From Nigrospora sphaerica (lineage: Eukaryota; Ascomycota; Sordariomycetes; Amphisphaeriales; Apiosporaceae): DNA of 64,000 nucleotides. The notes under the pieces were generated by a model. That model saw only the letters and a list, made by a program, of their open reading frames with translations. It ran no database searches and had not been told where the DNA came from. Below, one piece after another: positions 55,767 through 64,000 of the stretch. A program made the translations under genes and the position numbers. Numbering within the stretch: the first letter of the stretch is position 1; every line of letters begins with the position of its first letter. The stretch spans positions 8,990,001 through 9,054,000 of the forward strand of contig JAGVVL010000002.1 in NCBI GenBank assembly GCA_018287875.1, read 5' to 3'.

Positions 55767-57119
55767 AGTCGAGCGTGGATGCTGTTTAGTGTTGACTCCG
55801 GTGTTTCGATGTCCATGTCGTCTATCTCTTCGTGGGTTCTGCTACGGGCTCTGCCAGTGCTTCTAGTACGGCAGCTGGTTGCTCGACGCTTCCGCGGCTG
55901 TACTGTCTGCCAGTCTTCGGCTGTTGGTTTAGGAGGTTCTTGCGAGGGCAGTGCGAACCCCTTCGGTCTCGTGACATAAGCAGCCTTGGCGATCTGGACC
56001 TGCTCCTGGCGGACTGGACACTCCTTAGACCACGCAGTGTGTGGTCCTCGGCATGCTAGGCAGCAGTACCGGCTCTTATTCTCGGCTTCTGGGCATTCTT
56101 TATCGTTATGCTTTGTTGAAGAGCAGAGCCCACACCTGCGTGCGTGGCGGCAAACACGGGCGATATGTCCATAACGGTAGCAGTGGTAGTATTGCTTAAG
56201 CTGGGCTCCTTCGGCGAAGGGTTCGCATGGATAGTAGCCATACTGCCAAATAAGGCCGTCTCGATATAGCTGTTCCGCTTGTTAAACCGTGGGTACTGCA
56301 ATATATAGGGCCGTGACCTTCCTAGACGAGGTCTTGGCGTTGCGAGGGAGCTTGGCCTCCAGGACGTCGATAGGGCCGCCAGGCTGGTTCCGGAGTTGGA
56401 CTTCTAGCTGCCCTTGGTTCGTCTCTATGGCCTCCTTGTTGATGCCATGGGCCACCACCAGGATCTTTCTCTTCTAGATAGAGGCGTTCTCTCCGAAGGC
56501 CTCGGTAGTCCAGGCCCAGTCGGTTTCCAGCTGTCGCTTCTCTTCTGCTGTCTTGCAGGTGATAGCATAGTCTCCGCTAGGAAGCTTCTGTGTAGCTATT
56601 GCCGTTTCTTTGCCTGTTGCTGCATTGACTTTCCGCACGATCTCTTCGTAGGTGCGGCCTTCAGTTCCTGCGGCCTTGACCGTTACCTCCCGTTCGTGTC
56701 GAGGAGGTAGAGTCTTGGCTACCTGGGGGCCCTAGGCGTCGGGGAGGCGGTAAGGGCAGTAGCGGCTGCAGCGTACGTCTTAGGAGCTTTAATTTCCTTA
56801 TAGATAGCTTGTAGCGTGTTCTCGATAGCATTGATACGTCTTTCGACGCTGGGCTGGCTGTTCGATTCCTTAGCCGCCATCTCTACGACCGGAATGGCAG
56901 CTTGAACTGCTGCGGCTAACGCCGCAATGTTGACTTCACCAGCTAGGAAGCGTTTGAAGTCGTCTATAGTGCTGCGTATATCCTCTGGACTGCGTCCAGA
57001 TGCTGTAATGCTGTCTGGCGATGGTGTTCTTGAGTCCGGAGGTGACGGCTCGGGGGTGGGGCGGGCCTATGGCGGCTCCCACCACCCGCGCTTTGCCTCG
57101 AGGGTGGTGAATCGACCAT
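55763..57119 (-). pseudogene. LINE1-3 ORF1, gag-like protein
   Basis: Corresponds to the copy-2 ORF1. Open pieces at 56056-56301 and upstream are separated by stops and small indels. The zinc knuckles survive partly (near 56080-56200). The TGA/ATG overlap (ATGA, 55766-55763) is conserved here as in copies 1 and 2. Confidence 0.8.
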
Positions 57120-57229
57120 TTCTAGGCTAAATGAAGCCCTAGGAACAGTTTCCGGGCTATCCGGTAGCTTATAGAGTCGCGGTTGTGAAGTTATCGCTGT
57201 GTGGGGTCGGTTTCGAAAAGGTTTTTCCC

Positions 57230-57425
57230 CCGAGTACCTTAGACGTAGTGTACATGGATCTAACAGGTAAGCGTTCCATTTCTGGCTCCCTATGTATTGT
57301 ACAGAGGGTTGGCAGCGGTCTATAGTTTGTAGTAAACCTTTCTATTAATGGACTGTACTAAATGGACTGGCTCAACATCTTCTTACTTTCGTACTACATC
57401 ACTTCACTTGAAGCTACGTACAACA
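57230..57425. other. Short unassigned spacer
   Basis: Between the LINE1-3 5' end and the TPR fragment. No feature seen. Confidence 0.3.
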
Positions 57426-57749
57426 TCACGAACTGGACCCCGGTGAACCGTCGCTCATCATCTTATACGCCTCTTTTAGCAAATCCTTTGACACCATGCG
57501 GTCAGGATCGTCCTCTCTTAGTAAGTCTTCCTCAATGGCCACCACATGCTCCAACATCTCGATCGCCTCCGGGATCCGCCTGTCGGAAAGGTATGCCTTT
57601 GCGAGCGCGTGCTCGGACGTGAGTCGGTTATGATCCCTCTCGTCGAGCGTCTCTTTCCACACCGCCACCATGTGCTCCAACATCTCGATCGCCTCCGGGA
57701 TCCGCCTGTCGTTGAGGTTTGCTGATGCGTGCCACCACGGGGGGGACAA
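57426..57749 (-). pseudogene. TPR fragment of an NLR-type protein
   Basis: Minus strand, 107 codons, starting inside a repeat and ending SDGSPGSSS. It contains nearly two 42-residue tetratricopeptide units: DRRIPEAIEMLEHMVAVWKE, then ERDHNRLTSEHALAKAYLS, then DRRIPEAIEMLEHVVAIEED and EDDPDRMVSKDLLKEAY. The two units are almost identical at DNA level (126-bp period). Such kinesin-light-chain-like TPR arrays form the C-terminus of fungal NB-ARC/NACHT proteins involved in allorecognition and self/non-self response. No NB-ARC or effector domain lies nearby, so this is probably the 3' end of a gene lost or truncated by rearrangement. Confidence 0.6.
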
Positions 57750-58039
57750 TAACCTAGTCTGCTAAACTGGATACCGTGGACATACATAGGCTATTAAGAG
57801 CAGGATCTGTCAACTGGCAGGTCCCCTACCTTTTACGCATCAGGGGGCTACTGAGGATGCCAACCGGCTCAGTAGCTGCCCTAGGTTGGAAGCCTCACGA
57901 CTACCAGACAGCCAATGCGCCTTCGCAGAGTTCACAGTGAGCGTGATGACAGCTGTTGAGCTTGATCAACACTGTGCACCCTTCGAAGAGGGTGAGGAAA
58001 CCTTGATTGGACGATTTTCGGATGACCACTTCCTGGAGT
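57750..58039. other. Unassigned sequence
   Basis: No gene or repeat recognised between the TPR fragment and pogo-B. Confidence 0.3.
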
Positions 58040-58041
58040 TA

Positions 58042-59898
58042 ACGTAGATGTCATATCAGCCGGACAGTCAGATCAGCCGGACACTTATCGGCACCTTCGC
58101 GACAAATCAATCAATTACGTAACCACAACGCCTTAAATCAATCTAATCTAATCGGAATCCGAATCTCCAGACGTCTCTACAACTATCTCACAAGTGCGCG
58201 CATTATGACCGGTGTTTCCGCAGGTGCCACAGCGCCTTTCGCGTGGTTGCGCCCTCCTCGCACGACTACTACTCGCACGCGTTTCGTCCCCTAACTGTCT
58301 ATCTAGGTCCTTCTGGTCTAAAAGGTCTTGTCCCTCGCCGATACTAAGTGTACCCCCTTGCCTTACACGTGTTTTCTTTACTCTGCGACGTTTTACGAGG
58401 CTGCTATTCGCCTCTCGAAAGGTACGGACCTCGGCTCTTAAAAGGGCATTCTCGTGCATTATCGCCATCGTACCCTTCGTAATCTGGTCAACTGCCGATA
58501 GAATCGGTGTCGGAGGGCTTCCCTGGTGACGTCGGACTCGACTTTTAATATAATCAGTCTGCGAAGTCGCCTCAGTCGGGTTGTGTGGCGTCTGAGAGGC
58601 CTATGGGATGGTCGCGGTCGGGAGGCTCCCGGTTGGCGAAGGCGTCGATAACTTAACATCTAGTTTCGATATGACCTGTTCCGGGTTTAGAGGGACTAAA
58701 CCGGCCCCTCTGAATCCAGCTTTAACGTTTTTAGGTGTGAAAACCTTGGAAAACGCCGCCTGAAAGGCGATTAGGAACTCGGCCTTCGTGATATAATTCA
58801 CGTGCGATTTTATGAACCCTTCGATCTCGCGACCGTACGCCCGCTTTAATGGACCAAAACACCCAAAGTCAAGGGGCTGGAGAAGATGCGACGAGTGCGG
58901 AGGCATAGAGACCGTGATGATGTTCTTCTCTTTACAGAAAGCCTGGAATTCGGCCGAAACGTGGCTCTTGTGCCCGTCGATGACTAGGATCCGATATGGT
59001 CCCTTTGTGCGCGTGGCAGTGTGTTTATCGAAATGCCGAATCCAGTCCAGGCCTGTCTCGTTATTGGTCTATCCATTCGAGGTAGGTTTGATTACCCAGT
59101 CGCGTGGTAAGGTGCTGTCGGTGTACCAGTTCGCGAGATGGGTTTTGCCTTTTACTGCTATAAACGGCGGGACACACCAGCCGTCCGCACACACCCTGGA
59201 TGGCAGTAACCCATTCCCGATTACCCGGCTGGATCTTCTTGCGTTTTCCGTCGCGATCGGCGCCTGTAATAACCATCGAGGACGCGATCTGGCCTATCAT
59301 AAAGCCGGTCTCGTCGAAGTTGTACAGATCCTCGTCGAGAATGCCGTTCTTAACTCTCATATTATGGAAAAGCTCGAACCAAGCCGCGATCTTTTCAGGA
59401 TCCTCGCAGAGGGCCCTCTAATAGTCGTATACACGAGATAAACGCGTCTTTAGTCGTGGTTGTCGCTTGATGAAGTTCGAGGCCCAGCGCGTCCCAACGC
59501 GTGACGCGTAACGCGTCGCAAGAATAACATTAGCCATATCTTCCACATCTGGAATCCGGGAGCAAACCCTCGCGAATCGAGGTCAATTACATATGTGACA
59601 ATCACATTCTCTTTTAATTCCGTTAATCGATGGCGGACCGATCGGGTATCCTGTATGGCACGTATGCCTTTCATTCTGTTGAAGAGGGTCGATCGAGGGA
59701 CATTAAAGATGGATGCAGCGCGTCGGACGAATAATATTGGGTCTTTTTGAATCGCTTGGACCGCTAGCGTAATCTGAGACTCGCTTGAAGGCTTTGCCAT
59801 AATTCGTGGTGGAGTTATATAACGGTAAAGTTAAGATAGTAGAAATTAGTGGGAAGTGTCCGGCTGATCTGACTGTCCGGCTGATATAACATCTACGT
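58042..59898 (-). mobile_element. pogo-like element B, complete with TA duplication
   Basis: 1857 bp. Inverted ends are ACGTAGATG plus two tandem 17-mers (TCATATCAGCCGGACAG and TCAGATCAGCCGGACAC). TA lies at 58040-58041 and 59899-59900. The subterminal sequence (CGACAAATCAATCAATTACG, then AACGCCTTAAAT) is shared with elements A and C. One transposase gene on the minus strand. Confidence 0.93.
58145..59800 (-). pseudogene. pogo-B transposase with C-terminal CCHC knuckle, broken
   Basis: Starts MAKPSSESQITLAVQAIQKD at 59800, with the helix-turn-helix FNVPRSTLFNRMKG. A CENP-B-like part follows, then the DDE core: YNFDETGFMIG (59300 region), PGNREWVTAIQ, the second-Asp motif region near 58980 (HRVLVIDGHKSHVSAEFQ-like) and LLQPLDFGCFGPLKRAYG (58870). 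After the core come a coiled region (58460-58330) and, near the end, a retrovirus-like zinc knuckle CGTCGNTGHNARTC at about 58200-58240. It is broken near 59450 (frame change), 59061 and 58601. Of the three related elements this one keeps the most open frame. Confidence 0.88.
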
Positions 59899-59900
59899 TA

Positions 59901-60043
59901 ACAAAATAAGAACTTAAACTTATAATATAGAACTTAAATTAACTTTATTATTAACTTACTTACCCGTTCTTTAACATTATGTAACTTATTTAAGCTCGAC
60001 ACTACTTTTAAAACATTAAACCAACCCACCGTATTTATCGATA
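59901..60043. other. AT-rich spacer between pogo-B and pogo-C
   Basis: 143 bp of RIP-type AT-rich sequence; nothing else seen. Confidence 0.4.
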
Positions 60044-60045
60044 AC

Positions 60046-61989
60046 GTAGATGACAAGCGAGTGGCGCAGACAAGCAAGTGGCGCACTTACCGCCAAATCG
60101 CGCCAATTCAACTTTAAGACACTACATAACCACAAATAAACATGGAGACCGCGTCGAAAGAAAGCCAGATGGTTCTTGCTATCCAATCTCTCCAAAACGA
60201 CCCCAATATTACCCGCAGAGCCGCGGCTAGGACATATAACGTCTCCGAAACCTCGCTACGTCGAAGAATGAACGGAACACGCGCCCGGTAAGACACGCGC
60301 CCTAATAGCACTCGATTAACGAAGCTAGAAGAGAATGTGATTGTCACATATATAATAGACTTGGATTCGCGGGGATTCGCGCCCCGGATGCCTAATATGG
60401 AAGAGATAGCCAATGTTATTCTCGCGGAGTGCGACGCGTCACGTGTTGGGATATATTGGGCCTCGAACTTCGTGAAGCGACAACCCTAACTTAAAACGCG
60501 TCTTTCTTATGCATACAACTATTAGAGGGCCCTCTGCGAGGAGCTTAAAAAGATCGCGGCTTAGTTTGAGCTTTTCCGCAACATGAGGGCAATGTACGAT
60601 ATTCTTAACAAGGATCTGTACAATTTCGACAAGACCGGCTTTATGATAGGCTAGATCACGTCCTCGATGGTTGTTATAGGCGCTGACCGCAGCGGTAAAC
60701 GAAAGAAAGTCCAGCCTGGTAATCGAGAATAGGCTACCGCGATCCAGGGCGTGTGTGCGGACAGCTGGTGCGTCCCGCTATTCGTAGCGGTGAAGGGCAA
60801 GAACTATCTCGCGAACTAGTACGCCGACAGCACCCTACCACGCGACTGGGTGATTAAACCAACCTCTAATAGATGGACCGACAATAAGACAGGGCTAGAC
60901 TGGATTCGGCATTTCGATAAACACACTGCCGCCCGTATAAAGGGCACACATCGAATGTTGATCATCGACGGGCACGAGAGCCACGTTTCGGCCGATTTCA
61001 GGCTTTCTATAAGGAGAAGAACATTATCACAGTCTTAATGCCTCCTTATTTGTCATATCTACCCCAGCCTCTTAACGTTTGATGTTTTGGACTATTAAAG
61101 CGGGCGTACAGTCGCGAAATCGAAGGGTTTATAAAGGCACATGTGAACCATATTACGAAGGCCGAGTTTTTATCGCCTTCCACACCGCGTTTGTTAAGAC
61201 TTTTACACTCGAAAACGTTAAATCCAGATTCCGCGGGGCTGGTTTAGTCCCTCTTAACCCGGACAAGGTCATCTCGAAGCTCGACGTGAAGTGACAAGGC
61301 CTTGTTCAACGACAACATGGACACGCCGTCGGGGACGCCAAAGTTCTCGGTCGCACGCGAGGTGCCACTCTCGGAGTCGGGTTATCGACGCCTTCGCCGA
61401 CTGGAAGCCTCCCGGCTGCGACTATCCCTTTGGCCTCCCAAACGCCGCACAACCCGACCGAGGCAACTTCGCAAACCGATTTTATTCAAAGCCGAATCCG
61501 CCGTCACCAGGAAGCTCTCCGACACCGATTTTATCGGCAGTCGACCAGTTTGCGAAGGGTGCGATAGCGATAATGCACAAGAACGCCCTTTTACAGGCGG
61601 AGGTTAAGACACTTCGAGAGGCGAATTCTAGCCTCGCAAAACGTCGGAGAGCAAAGAAAACACGTCTACGGCAAGGAGGAACACTCGAGATTGGCGAGGG
61701 ATTAGATCTTTTAGATCAAAAGGACGTGGATACGCAGTTAAGGAGGCAACACATGCGAGTAGTAGTCGCGTAAGGAGGGCGCAACCGCGCGAACAGCGTT
61801 GTGGCATCTGCGGAAACACCGGTTATAATGCACGTACTTATGAAATAGATGTAGAAACCTCCTGAGAGTCATATTCCGATTAGTTTGAATTGATTTACGG
61901 CGTTGTGGTTGCATAATTAATTGATTTCTCGTGGAGATGCCGAAAGGTGCGCCACTCGCTTGTCTGCGCCACTCGCTTGTCATCTACGT
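60046..61989 (+). mobile_element. pogo-like element C with TA duplication
   Basis: 1944 bp. Ends are ACGTAGATG plus two tandem 17-mers (ACAAGCGAGTGGCGCAG and ACAAGCAAGTGGCGCAC). TA lies at 60044-60045 and 61990-61991. It is in opposite orientation to element B, 146 bp away. The internal sequence resembles A and B closely although the terminal 17-mers differ. Confidence 0.93.
60142..61866 (+). pseudogene. pogo-C transposase, broken
   Basis: Starts METASKESQMVLAIQSLQND, helix-turn-helix YNVSETSLRRRMNG, then a stop near 60288. It continues KLEENVIVTYIIDLDSRGFA, a core YNFDKTGFMIG (60620, with Lys where Glu is usual after Asp), MLIIDGHESHVSADF (60955) and a damaged third motif near 61070. It ends in a coiled region (61560-61720) and a degraded knuckle (CGICGNTGYNART) near 61800. 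At least eight stops, several TAG in Trp positions, plus frameshifts near 61010 and 61290. Confidence 0.85.
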
Positions 61990-61991
61990 TA

Positions 61992-62249
61992 GCCGACTTT
62001 ATATCGAGGCACATACAGGTTTCAATTTAAGAGAGATAGTAAGGAAAATGATTTTTAAGTCCTAATAGCGTGGTTTATTATGAATAATAACAAGAAAGCT
62101 GTGGAAAGTTTTGATCAGGCCTTAACAAGGCTGGAAAGAGATAAAGTAACGTCACTTAGGAGACAGCTTCTCCTCGTGGAACAGTAACTAGGTTATAACA
62201 TAAGGGGAAAAACAAAGGAAAGATGTGTTAAGTGGCACAGCAGTGCTTA
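61992..62249. other. Possible 3' UTR/LTR part of the Gypsy element
   Basis: AT-rich. No LTR boundary could be drawn, although a purine-rich AAGGGGAAAAACAAAGGAAA run near 62200 (in the wrong sense for this strand) was noted. It is not assigned further. Confidence 0.25.
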
Positions 62250-64000
62250 TATCCCTAGCTAGGGCAGGTCAGGGTACTTTATATAGCCCTCTCGGGTTCC
62301 GACTAGAATAGGTATCTCAATCTCCCTTCTCACCACTCGTGGTTGGGGAATCTCCGGCTCTTCGATCTGAATATTATGTCGGGAGGGTTTTGATAGTCTT
62401 TCTCGCTTTCTTAGGCGGGCATTGTGCTAATCAGGCTGCGTCTATAGTGCCAATGGGTCTTCGTGGCTCCAGCTATCCTTGCTAGCGTCAATTGGCTCCC
62501 AGGTTCTATTAAGGTCCTTAACGAATGCTTTTAGTCTGTCGCTATAGAAGACACCTTAGATAGGTACTCCGGTGACGTCTATTAGCTTAAATCGATTATT
62601 AGGCAGGATCTTATCCACTCGATAGGGTCCTATCCAATAATACTGAAGCTTCCTGTTGTTAAACATGTCGATATGTTGGATATAGTCGTATACCAAGACT
62701 AGGTGGTCTTTTATAATTGGTGTTAGTCGCATCCGGTGTTCGCTTCTCTAATCAACACCTTACACTCGTCGTCTGCGTTATACTGCAATTGCACGGCATA
62801 TGGTTTTGATATCCGACGGTCTGTTCTTAAGTATGCGAACTCTACGCTTAAGCAGCTCTTCCTAGCTCATGTCGTGGTCCTAATTAAGAATACGCCACGT
62901 TAGCGTGCTAAGCTCGAAGGGTAATAGAGGCTCTCTACTATAAAGGAGTCGGTATAAGGACATGCCGAAGTACCAGACAACAGTTCGATTAGCCCAGATA
63001 GCCAATAGAAGGAGTGATACCCAGTTCTTGCCACTGCCGTTAGTCATCTTTATAAGGCTCTTCGCAATACTCTTATGCCCAGTCTCGATTAGGCCTTGTG
63101 TCTTCGAGCTATATGCGGGTCCAAGCGAAATCTTATACCCCAACTCTTTAGCAGCGGCGACGACTTCGCCTTTATTCTCTGGGCCTCCGTCTACCTTGAG
63201 GCATAAGAAGCAGCTATACTGGTAGACAATGCGTATCTTAATAAATCGGACGATGGATACGGAGTCAACCTTCTTTAAGGCTATGGCTTCTAAGTAGCTG
63301 GATACCTCGCACCTTACTTCCACAGTGGCAGTGTATCCTTGATATACTGGCATGTACTGGACATCCAAGACCCACGTTGTGAGGATATCCGTTAGTTCCG
63401 TCTATAGCTGCGTATTAACAGGGCGTTGATTAGATGCCTTCGCATATTGGAGACAGGCGTTCTGCCACTGGCGAATATCGGTGTACATGTTACTCCACTA
63501 GTAGAGGCTGGCGACTCGCTTATAGGTAGCTTCTCGTCCTTTATGCCCAAGGTCCTGGTATACTTAGTGAAAGATCTCTCTTCGCTAATTAAGGGTTTCC
63601 ATTACTCGTCGTGGGGGTAGCTTGCTCGTTGGCTTCCTGAAAAGTATGCCTTCTTATAGAAAGAATTAAGCAGAATCCGATTTAAACCGTGTGGCTGTTC
63701 TCTTGAGGTTAGGTATGGACACGTCTCGTAGTCTGTCCGGTATCTCAAGGGTATCGAGGTAGTGTCTAATCTCGTCAATCCTTTTCTGTTAAGGGTCCTG
63801 TTGATTAAGATGAATAGCAGTGATCTTCGCATCCACAAAGTCCTCAATGTCACCTTCAGCCTTATCATCGACGTTGTCGGATGGTCCTCGCCCCTTGCGT
63901 GAGAGTGCGTCCGTAATGTAGTTCTGCTTGCCCGGAATATGCTGTACTTCGAAAGCGAACAGCTTAATATACGCGAGCCATCTTATTAGCGGTGCCGACA
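62250..64000 (-). pseudogene. Ty3/Gypsy pol remnant (RNase H end, integrase, C-terminal domain), truncated by window end
   Basis: Minus strand, entering from the right edge. From 64000 down: RNase H end (RWLAYIKLFAFEVQHIPGKQ, then NYITDALSRKGRG); linker; HHCC-type region (GHKGREATYKRVASLY...) near 63540; integrase core 63368-62880 with VDGGPENKG (Asp) and KTQGLIETGHKSI (Glu); then a C-terminal DNA-binding part with YYWIGPYRVDKILPNNRFKL near 62620. Stops (TAG mostly) break the frame about every 50-100 codons. No chromodomain is visible. Left LTR not delimited. Confidence 0.85.

Larger units (their letters stand above)
52396..57229 (-). mobile_element. LINE1 copy 3, near full length, minus strand
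   Basis: About 4.83 kb. The 3' tail is (TAA)n at 52396-52410 and the 5' end is an A-run before CTTTTCGAAAC at 57229. ORF1 is 57119-55763 and ORF2 is 55766-52584. It has the longest intact RT block of the family (52998-54146). RIP-type changes are moderate. The two flanks share no obvious target duplication, so one boundary may have been altered after insertion. Confidence 0.92.

Overview
The window is a transposon-dense stretch of a filamentous ascomycete (Pezizomycotina) chromosome. The host genes carry short GT-AG introns, and their families (UstYa-like, HsbA-like, MFS, an F-box-like family, NLR-type TPRs) are typically fungal. Most repeats show C-to-T changes in CpA context (TGG or CAG turned into TAG, ATG into ATA), the signature of repeat-induced point mutation (RIP). 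I cannot name the species; a TE-rich Sordariomycete is a guess.

Layout. 1-2000: AT-rich RIP-degraded repeat (family D) with a solo LTR. 2005-6625: Tad/I-type LINE copy (LINE1-1). 8023-9076: intact three-exon UstYa-like gene. 9364-12480: LTR remnants and a second family-D copy. 13008-14100: LINE1 3' fragment holding a solo Copia LTR, then an F-box-like pseudogene. 14579-16045: intact 12-TM MFS transporter (minus). 16641-33183: one Mutator-like (MULE) transposon with a 9-bp target duplication. It is split by a second LINE (LINE2, 15-bp duplication), which is itself split by LINE1-2 (14-bp duplication). The same MULE holds a Fot/pogo element (TA duplication) and a solo LTR (5-bp duplication) inside its transposase gene.

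33193-34631: fragments of a related MULE and two LTRs. 34748-35420: intact HsbA-like secreted-protein gene (minus). 35482-44536: pogo-like element A, inserted 61 bp upstream of that gene's ATG and itself split by a complete Copia retrotransposon (36183-43394). The two Copia LTRs look identical, and an antisense intron-containing gene lies between pol and the 3' LTR. 45142-45574: 5'-truncated LINE1 with a 14-bp duplication. 45960-50104: third family-D copy and several LTRs in AT-rich DNA. 51604-52253: intact two-exon small secreted protein gene. 52396-57229: LINE1-3 (minus). 57426-57749: fragment of a TPR gene. 58042-59898 and 60046-61989: two more pogo-like elements (B, C) related to A. 62250-64000: Gypsy pol remnant (minus) running off the window.

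The four intact host genes (UstYa-like, MFS, HsbA-like, secreted protein) sit as small balanced-GC islands between repeats, the pattern of a fast-evolving fungal compartment. UstYa plus MFS could be leftovers of a secondary-metabolite (RiPP-type) cluster, but I see no precursor-peptide gene. Target duplications allow a relative chronology: MULE before LINE2 before LINE1-2, MULE before Fot-E and solo LTR-A2, pogo-A before Copia. All splice sites, domain calls and repeat boundaries were made by eye.
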